DNA from: Flaccisagitta enflata
Lineage: Eukaryota; Chaetognatha; Sagittoidea; Aphragmophora
NCBI GenBank assembly: GCA_965153355.1
Contig: OZ231128.1
Location: 28,954,001 to 29,018,000 of the forward strand
Direction of reading: 5' to 3'
DNA: 64,000 nt
Positions within the stretch are counted from its first letter, which is position 1. Each line of letters opens with the position of its first letter. Of the stretch, positions 57,874-64,000 are shown in pieces. The notes under the pieces are model-generated. The model searched no databases, was not told the origin of the DNA, and saw nothing but the letters and a program-made list of their open reading frames with translations. The translations under genes were made by a program, and so were the position numbers.

Positions 57874-58355
57874 TTTTTGGGCAGCGGCCCCAAAGGACAC
57901 AGGGGTGAGTATCCATACGTCCGTCCATACGTCCGTCCCCCCCCCCAAAGCTTCTTAAGCCTCAAATTCCCATCGGATAACATGGGAAATTGTAAAAATG
58001 CTAACTTTCCATTGAATAACATGGAAAATCTACAAAAAGCAAATAGAATATATGTTTCTCAATGAATAACATGGAAAATTGATGAAAACAAAGAAAAATG
58101 TAAAATAACCATTGAATAACATGGCAAATTGACAACAATTTGAAAAAAATGCAAAACTCCAACTGAATATCATAGAAAATTGCTACGAAGGCCACAAACA
58201 TGGCCTCTCAGGACGTATGGAAATTCACCCCTGTGTCCTACAGGACATCGGCCCTTTGGGGTCGCTGCCCTGCTCTCACTCCACTTCTTCAGCTAATCAC
58301 TCCAAGCAGGGCATCGGGCACCGCTGACCATGTGCAATCCTTGGATGACTTGTTA
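57874..58355. mobile_element. Family-A element, copy 5
   Basis: Left GGGCAGCGGCCCCAAAGG and ACACAGGGGTGAGTATCC. Right inverted block TTCACCCCTGTGTCCTACAG to GTCGCTGCCC, then the long tail GGCACCGCTGACCATGTG to GATGACTTGTTA. The interior has repeats of TTGAATAACATGGAAAAT (about 50-60 bp spacing) rather than the GAGGCC minisatellite. Confidence 0.7.
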
Positions 58356-58580
58356 GTTCTATCTGTCTGCCCGTTCTTCTATCTGTCCTTCCATATATCT
58401 GATATGTCTATCGCCAAAGTCAATACATGCAAGGACGGAGTAGGGACGCATTTTTGCCCGGTCGGGCTTGTTGTTTGGAAGATAGTATAGCAATCAGTTA
58501 CGGCTCATCAATGGGCTTTCTCCTAAGTTTTTCATATGTGTCCTTGACCATGTTGAGAAATAACCAAGTATAAAATCTAT
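58356..58580 (+). other. Short intergenic piece with a family-B-like tail
   Basis: GCCCGGTCGGGCTTGTT at 58455-58471 with upstream CCATATATCTGATATGTC resembles the segment in nsf intron 7 near 19040-19110. Confidence 0.4.
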
Positions 58581-58758
58581 TTTGACAGTGAAATCAACTT
58601 TTGTTGATGTAGTAATGGTTACAAGCGAAATAATAATGGCAGCAGAACTCCATTCTATCCCCGCAAAAATCTTATCTCAAGATTGTCCTAACCAAGACAA
58701 ATATATCAAACAGAAATCACACTTGGGCGATACCAGTTCACAACCAGAAGGAAAAAAA

Positions 58759-59091
58759 ATGCCTGAAAAAAAGATGCTACTCATTATATTCACCGTGTTG
58801 GTCATCTTGACCGGTTCCATCACCCAATCGATTGAATCGGTCGATCGTCGGGCGTGGGTGACAACTTCGCCGCGCATTAAGAAGCTTCGTCGCCATCGGC
58901 ATCGGCGTCCATCATATCCGGGAGGAGAGGACATGGACGTGACCGTAGAACTGGTGGGTCCAAGTCAAAGGTCCGAGTCAAACATCAAAATGGATGCGCG
59001 AGGCTTCAAGAGTTTACTCGAGAAATGCAAGAAAAGCAAGACATGCACGACGATGAAGATGGGATGGGAAGGGAAGGGATTTTTCGGCTAG
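58759..59091 (+). CDS. Candidate secreted peptide precursor (110 aa) with a Cys ring and C-terminal Gly
   Basis: Single open frame from an ATG in context AAAAAAAATGC. Residues 1-24 (MPEKKMLLIIFTVLVILTGS and on) form a typical signal peptide. A strongly basic stretch KKLRRHRHRRP follows near residues 42-52 and contains furin-like sites. The only two cysteines, C90 and C96, sit in CKKSKTC; the chain then ends MKMGWEGKGFFG followed directly by the stop, so amidation on the last Gly is possible. The frame stays open 177 nt upstream of this ATG; I chose the later ATG because it places the signal peptide at the N-terminus. A donor-like AAG/GTAAGA lies about 30 nt after the stop. There is no homology I can name; a Cys ring with a terminal Gly recalls peptide hormones such as the calcitonin type, but this is inference. 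It could also be a non-coding open frame. Confidence 0.4.
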   Translation: MPEKKMLLIIFTVLVILTGSITQSIESVDRRAWVTTSPRIKKLRRHRHRRPSYPGGEDMDVTVELVGPSQRSESNIKMDARGFKSLLEKCKKSKTCTTMKMGWEGKGFFG

Positions 59092-59329
59092 TCAACTCAG
59101 GAAGACTCTTGTATCATAAGGTAAGAAAGATTTGATCAAGGCTGGATTCATGGACCTAGATGGTGCGACAAAAATTTACAGACTTGAAGTGGGTCCAGTT
59201 AAGGGACGCACTCACCAGCTAACTGACAGACCAGTGATCATGCCAAGAATAAGCCAAAACGGATTAATAGACGGTCAAACAGACGAAGCCAATTGACCTC
59301 GATAAGAAGGTGCTTTGTTTTTTTTTAAA

Positions 59330-59520
59330 TTTTTAGTCATCGATTTACGATTTTATAAGAGGTTTTTCCGCCCGTGGGTCCGTTGGTCCATTGGTCCGCG
59401 AGTACAAGTCGAAATGTGGAAAAAACGAGCGTTTTAGATGCCTTCTTTGCATGTGTTGGGGGGTCATGGGGTGTGGATGGGGGCTGTCCACCCATCCGCG
59501 ACAATATCACAACCCCACTT
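59330..59520 (+). repeat. Diverged family-B-like sequence
   Basis: TTTAGTCATCGATTTACGA and TTATAAGAGGTTTTTCC, then GTCCGTTGGTCC and CCACCCATCCGCGACAATAT, the same order as 50816-51000. Confidence 0.4.
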
Positions 59521-59532
59521 TTATCATCTTCC

Positions 59533-60248
59533 TTTTTGGGCAGCGGCCCCAAAGGACCGATGTCCTGTAGAACACAGGGGTGAACCATTACATACGTCTG
59601 GCTGCCCCCCCCAGGACTTAAAGCCCAAATCCCAGCTTGTTGGTCCAAATCCCAGCTTGTTGGCCCAAATCCCAGCCTGTTGGACCAAATCCCAGGCTTT
59701 TGGCCCAAATCCCATCCCATTGGTCCAAGTCCCAGCCTATTGGCCTACATTCCAGCCGGTTGGCCCAAATCCCTGCCTGTTGGCCCAAATCCCATCCGGT
59801 TGGCCCAAGTCCCAGCCTGTTGGCCTAAGTCCCAGCCTGTTGGCCCAAATCGCAGCCTGTTGGCCCAAATCCCAGCCTGTTGGCACAAACCCCAGCCTGT
59901 TGACCCCAATCCCAGCCTGTTGGCCCATAGTCTAGCATCAAGGCCCTAATTCCATCAATGATTATATAAAGCTCAAATATCAGACTTTATGTTTAAATCC
60001 AGATAAAATCTCAGCCTTACGACTCATACCTAATCACCCATAGCCCACCTAAAAAGCTCCAATCTGAAATCACTCCTTACAAGTCTAAAAATAGTCACAG
60101 ACGGACGTTAATAATGGTTCACCCCTGTGTTCTACAGGACATTGGCTATATGGGGCCGCTGCCCTGAACTCACCCCACTTCTTCTCATGATCACTCCAAG
60201 CAGGGTATCGGGTACCGCTGACGATGTGTGATCCTTGGATAACTTGTT
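59533..60248. mobile_element. Family-A element, copy 6
   Basis: Left GGGCAGCGGCCCCAAAGG and CCTGTAGAACACAGGGGTGA. Right inverted block (60120-60165) and long tail GGGTACCGCTGACGATGTG to ATAACTTGTTGA. The interior (59620-59940) is a 20-bp array CCCAGCCTGTTGGCCCAAAT. The 165-aa and 127-aa frames over it are artefacts of the array. Confidence 0.78.
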
Positions 60249-60260
60249 GATAATCAATTT

Positions 60261-60406
60261 GTAGATTTGATAATTTCGCTTCAAATTTTTCTTTTGTAGG
60301 CCCACACGGAAAATGGAGAGCGAACTGTAATCAGTAGATTTGATAATTTCGCTTCAAATTTTTCTTTTGTAGGCCCACACGGAAAATGGAGAGCGAACTG
60401 TAATCA
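60261..60406 (+). repeat. 73-bp tandem duplication
   Basis: GTAGATTTGATAATTTCGCT begins at 60261 and again at 60334, with the 73-bp unit unchanged. It lies just after family-A copy 6. Confidence 0.9.
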
Positions 60407-61490
60407 GTTCAACTTACTATGAAGACAATTGATATTCATCAATGCTACAAATAATCATTCTTTGAAAAATTAATAAATTGTAATTAGTATTCCTAGCTTA
60501 TCATAACAATTAAAAATTGATTATTCGGAAAAGAACTGAATAATGTTTTTTTCATTTTTTGCGTTGTGCTTAGCAATCAATGTTTCATTATTTTGTTTGA
60601 GCTGTTTTGATTGAGTTGAGGTATGACTAAGCTCCCTTGACAGTCAGTCCCAATTCCGCATTCATCCATATAATCGTATCTCAACACATGCACATTTCCG
60701 CATACCAAATTTTTTTTTTCCCCAGCTGGGCCTAACGTCTTTCAGGATGCCTTTAAAAACAACTGAACTTTGCCTGGCAAAAATGTTTTTCCTCCGCATA
60801 AATGCTTTCAAATAAGCCATTGCAAAGCCAATCTGGAACCGCCTTGAGAATGACTTTGAAGTTTGCATAGATCTGCATGAGAAGGATAGAATTTGCATAA
60901 TGGAAATATAGATTCAAATAATGATTTAATGCAAACTTTAACCTCAGCCTAAGACGGTTCCCGATTGATTTGAGAGTCACGCAATAAGTCATTTGAAAGC
61001 AGTTTGTAAAGGGAAAAAAAATTGCCAGTCGAAGTTCAATTTTTGCTTTTCTTGGGAATCTGACAGACTTACGGAACATATTTCGGTACATCGAAACATG
61101 ACACTAAAAAGTTTAATTTTCTAAGCTGAGGCTTATGTAAAATCTGAAAGAATATCATAAGCCATCCGTCATTTTTGCGGTCTTAGATGATTTTCCACCG
61201 ATTTTGCCACTTAAATTCTAGAACAAAGCGATTAATGAATGCTGTGCCATTCAACCGTATCGTTGTGATTTTTTTCATCCTCCTTCATTTTCATCTCCCC
61301 AATCATTCGAGTCTTGGGTAGGAAAAAACGTAGTAAATAAAATCAGAGCTTGGAAATCGCTTTGCTACTCCGTTATGAGGGGCAAAACACATGTAACAGA
61401 AAAGATGAAAGTCAGCATTTGATATACCGAAATATGCCCAGATAGACAAAGTTGCCTAAGCCTAAGTTGCAAATAGGAAAGCATGCCCGT
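60407..61490. other. AT-rich, no gene seen
   Basis: No supported feature. Minus-strand frames near 60662-61091 show no recognisable domain. Confidence 0.3.
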
Positions 61491-61499
61491 TTGTCAGTC

Positions 61500-61563
61500 A
61501 GTTCTCTCTGTCTCTGTCTCTGTCTTTCTGTCCCTGTCTCTGTCTCTGTCTCACTTTCTCTTC

Positions 61564-61614
<51 letters not shown>

Positions 61615-61616
61615 AC
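61500..61616 (+). repeat. (CT)n / CTGT-rich tract, left of a non-LTR fragment
   Basis: CTGTCTCTGT units grade into pure CT directly before the fragment at 61617. Confidence 0.9.
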
Positions 61617-62072
61617 CATGCTCTCTGCAAATCATATGACATTCAGACCGAAAACAAATGGCACCTCCACAACCCAACCGAAGTAATATTGAACAAAAAT
61701 ATTGAATTACTCTGGGATATGACCTTGAATACTGACAGACAGGTGGGCGCAAACCGGCCTGATATTGTCCTGCGAGATAAAGCTTCTAAAAAAACTTACA
61801 TCATTGATATAAGCCTCCCCAGTGATGTAAATGTATTATCAAAGGAAAATGAAAAGCTAACAAAATACAGTGGCTTGCGTGTTGAGTTGGGGAAAATGTG
61901 GGATAGTGAATGCGTCATCATTCCAGTAGTGGTGGGAGGCCTAGGAGTGGTTTCTGAAAAATTCCCAGATTACCTGAAAATGATACCTGCTGAATTATCT
62001 ACTGAGATGTGTGTAAAAATCACTCTGCTGGGAAGTGAACGAATCATGCGTTCTGTCTTGTCAAGAAAGTAG
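61617..62072 (+). pseudogene. C-terminal part of a non-LTR retrotransposon polyprotein with a PD-(D/E)XK-like domain
   Basis: An open frame of about 150 codons ends in TAG. It contains ELLWDMTLNTDRQVGANRPD, then IVLRD...KKTYIIDISLPSD and EKLTKYSGLRVELGKMWD, then CVIIPVVVGGLGVV, and ends ITLLGSERIMRSVLSRK. This block (RPD-x-V ... IDI-x-x-P-x-D ... IPVVVGALG) is a recurrent C-terminal domain of invertebrate non-LTR polyproteins and looks like a restriction-like endonuclease fold. No RT precedes it; the frame enters directly from (CT)n, so it is 5' truncated. Sequence to about 62520 may be its 3' UTR before the next (CT)n. Confidence 0.6.
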
Positions 62073-62523
62073 TATGGGTGCTCCTGCTGATGTCCTTATA
62101 CCTATTGGACTACCAACCTCTGTGGACTACCATGCTGCCTCTTTTGTATCCTGTCAATGATTGTTGTTACTGGAAGTGCCACCACGGCTGGAAGATGCCT
62201 AAAATCAATACATCCTTGATATGGAACTGCCAATATGGCCATGCTCGATCCAATGTTGCTGCCTTTGATACCTGTGGCCCATGCCCCTTGAAACAATGCC
62301 TGAATCACATGCCTTTTTTTGGACTGGTGTTGCCAATACGGCCCAATTTGTTTTGTTCAAAGTTGGCCTTTGTTGGATTACATATGAAGTGGACTACATG
62401 AACCGAAACCTCACCATTACTAAAGAACACAAAAATATTCTGAAATGCCCTTAGGATTAGGTCAATCCTCGGCTATCAGTCTGATGTTACCAAGACAGTT
62501 TGATCTTGTGCAAGTACATGTAT

Positions 62524-62624
<101 letters not shown>

Positions 62625-62878
62625 CTCATTTTGTGAATCTGAGAAGGTGAATCTCTTCTTCAGACTGAGTCCAAGAACGAGATCCATCGCCAACTGAAGG
62701 AAGCTACTAAAGCCAGAAGAGGGTGAGAAGGAGGAAGAGGAGGAGAGGGAGGAGGAGCAAGAGGAGGAAGAGGAGGGTGAGGAGCAAAAGGAGGAAACTA
62801 CTAAAGCCTTAACGCGTCATTGCTTCTTTAACGGCTATCGTTGAGTAGGAAGACAGGAAAAAAAGGCTGGGGTGAACG

Positions 62879-62980
<102 letters not shown>

Positions 62981-63125
62981 TCATGATGTACCGATGGTGT
63001 TGGTTGGTCAATATCTTGGAATAGGAGATCGCGCCCTCCATCCTTCCGCCCTCCCTTTTCTGAAATATACCTCCAAAGAACAAATTGCTAATTTCTGTTC
63101 AGTAGCCCTCCCTTTAAGGTCCCGC

Positions 63126-63987
63126 CCTCCCTCTGGAAAAAAGGTTTAAACCATATTCTATTGCTTTCAGCCCTCCCTTCCAATGCCCGCCCTCCCTTTC
63201 ATGAAAATGGTTAGAACCATATTTTGTTGCTTCCAGCCCTCCCTTCCAATGCCCGCCCTCCCTTTCATGAAAATGGTTAGAACCATATTCTGTTGCTTCC
63301 AGCCCTCCCTTCCAATGCCCGCCCTCCCTTTCATGAAAATGGTTGGAACCATATTCTGTTGCTTCCAGCCCTCCCTTCCAATGCCCGCCCTCCCTTTCAT
63401 GAAAATGGTTAGAACCATATTCTGTTGCTTCCAGCCCTCCCTTCCAATGCCCGCCCTCCCTTTCATGAAAATGGGTTAAACCATATTTTGTTGCTTCCAG
63501 CCCTCCCTTCCAATGCCCGCCCTCCCTTTCATGAAAATGGTTAGAACCATATTTTGTTGCTTCCAGCCCTCCCTTCCAATGCCCGCCCTCCCTTTCATGA
63601 AAATGGTTAGAACCATATTCTGTTGCTTCCAGCCCTCCTTTCCAATGCCCGCCCTCCCTTTCATGAAAATGGGTTAAACCATATTTTGTTGCTTCCAGCA
63701 CTCCCCCCCAAACCCGCCCTCCCTTTACCAAAAAGGGTTGTAATCAAATTCTGTTGCTTCCAGCCCTCCCTTCCAATGCCCGCCCTCCCTTTCATGAAAA
63801 TGGTTAGAACCATATTTTGTTGCTTCCAGCCCTCCCTTCCAATGCCCGCCCTCCCTTTCATGAAAATGGTTAGAACCATATTCTGTTGCTTCCAGCCCTC
63901 CCTTCCAATGCCCGCCCTCCCTTTTATGAAAATGGGTTGAACCATATTCTGTTGCTTCCAGCCCTCCCTTCCAATGCCCGCCCTCCC
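63126..63987 (+). repeat. 66-bp tandem repeat
   Basis: About 13 units anchored by CAATGCCCGCCCTCCCTTTC at 63181, 63247, 63313 and so on (spacing 66 bp). Each includes ATGAAAATGGTTAGAACCAT and TGTTGCTTCCAGCCCTCCC. Since 66 is a multiple of 3, every frame stays open, which explains 22-residue repeat frames on both strands. Confidence 0.97.
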
Positions 63988-64000
63988 TTTTGGGCAGCGG
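63988..64000 (+). mobile_element. Family-A element, copy 7 (start only, cut by window end)
   Basis: TTTTGGGCAGCGG matches the left ends of copies 2, 5 and 6 and replaces the 66-bp unit in mid-repeat. Confidence 0.5.

Noticed and set aside
59337-59949. Pro-rich and Gly/Trp-rich frames with 20-residue repeats
   Set aside because: Product of the 20-bp array in family-A copy 6, read in three frames on both strands.
63114-63945. Frames of 94-205 codons with 22-residue repeats on both strands
   Set aside because: The 66-bp unit is a multiple of three, so all frames stay open; there is no start context or domain.

Overview
This is a metazoan nuclear DNA window, AT-leaning, with GT-AG introns from about 60 bp to several kb, widely spaced small genes and a very heavy load of simple repeats, minisatellites and non-autonomous mobile elements. 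The host proteins, the non-LTR retrotransposons and the microsatellite density suggest a marine invertebrate, but the sequence alone does not place it further.

Genes (all assembled by hand from splice sites and reading frame). (1) A DPY30 homologue, plus strand, 3 exons, 1718-3942, 126 aa. (2) The complete NSF gene (N-ethylmaleimide-sensitive factor, AAA+ ATPase), plus strand, 15 coding exons, 13671-22761, 749 aa. (3) A complete choline kinase, plus strand, 10 coding exons, 27520-31621, 427 aa. (4) The 3' end of an unrecognised coiled-coil gene, minus strand, 38984 down to 33676, whose large intron carries a 4.5-kb foldback element. (5) A 117-aa unrecognised, probably mitochondrial, single-pass membrane protein, plus strand, 4 exons, 41240-43280. 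(6) A candidate secreted peptide precursor, plus strand, 58759-59091. Genes 1 to 3 are housekeeping functions (H3K4 methylation, SNARE recycling, phosphatidylcholine synthesis); they share a strand but nothing suggests a functional cluster.

Autonomous elements: a nearly intact APE-type non-LTR retrotransposon (5881 to about 11040) with an ORF1 carrying SGNH-esterase-like motifs and a long ORF2 with endonuclease and reverse transcriptase. Two short fragments of other non-LTR polyproteins (53848-54094 and 61617-62072) each sit between two (CT)n tracts.

Non-autonomous elements dominate the rest. At least seven copies of a family here called A have inverted ends built on GGGCAGCGGCCCC and, in the well-preserved copies, a private minisatellite in the middle. 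A second family (B) has ACGCGACTCTA-type ends and GTCC-rich interiors. A third (C) starts with a GTCCTCGAC-type end and finishes in a strong hairpin. Several MITEs or foldback elements have clear target duplications (1862-2739, 11653-12284, 16990-17728, 35546-35681, 47419-47899), and some are nested two or three deep.

Satellite arrays: a 16-bp array filling NSF intron 3, a 163-bp array at 45.5-46.4 kb, a 122-bp array at 49.5-50.1 kb and a 66-bp array at 63.1-64.0 kb that ends exactly in a family-A terminus. Most long open frames in the window lie in these arrays and are not genes.
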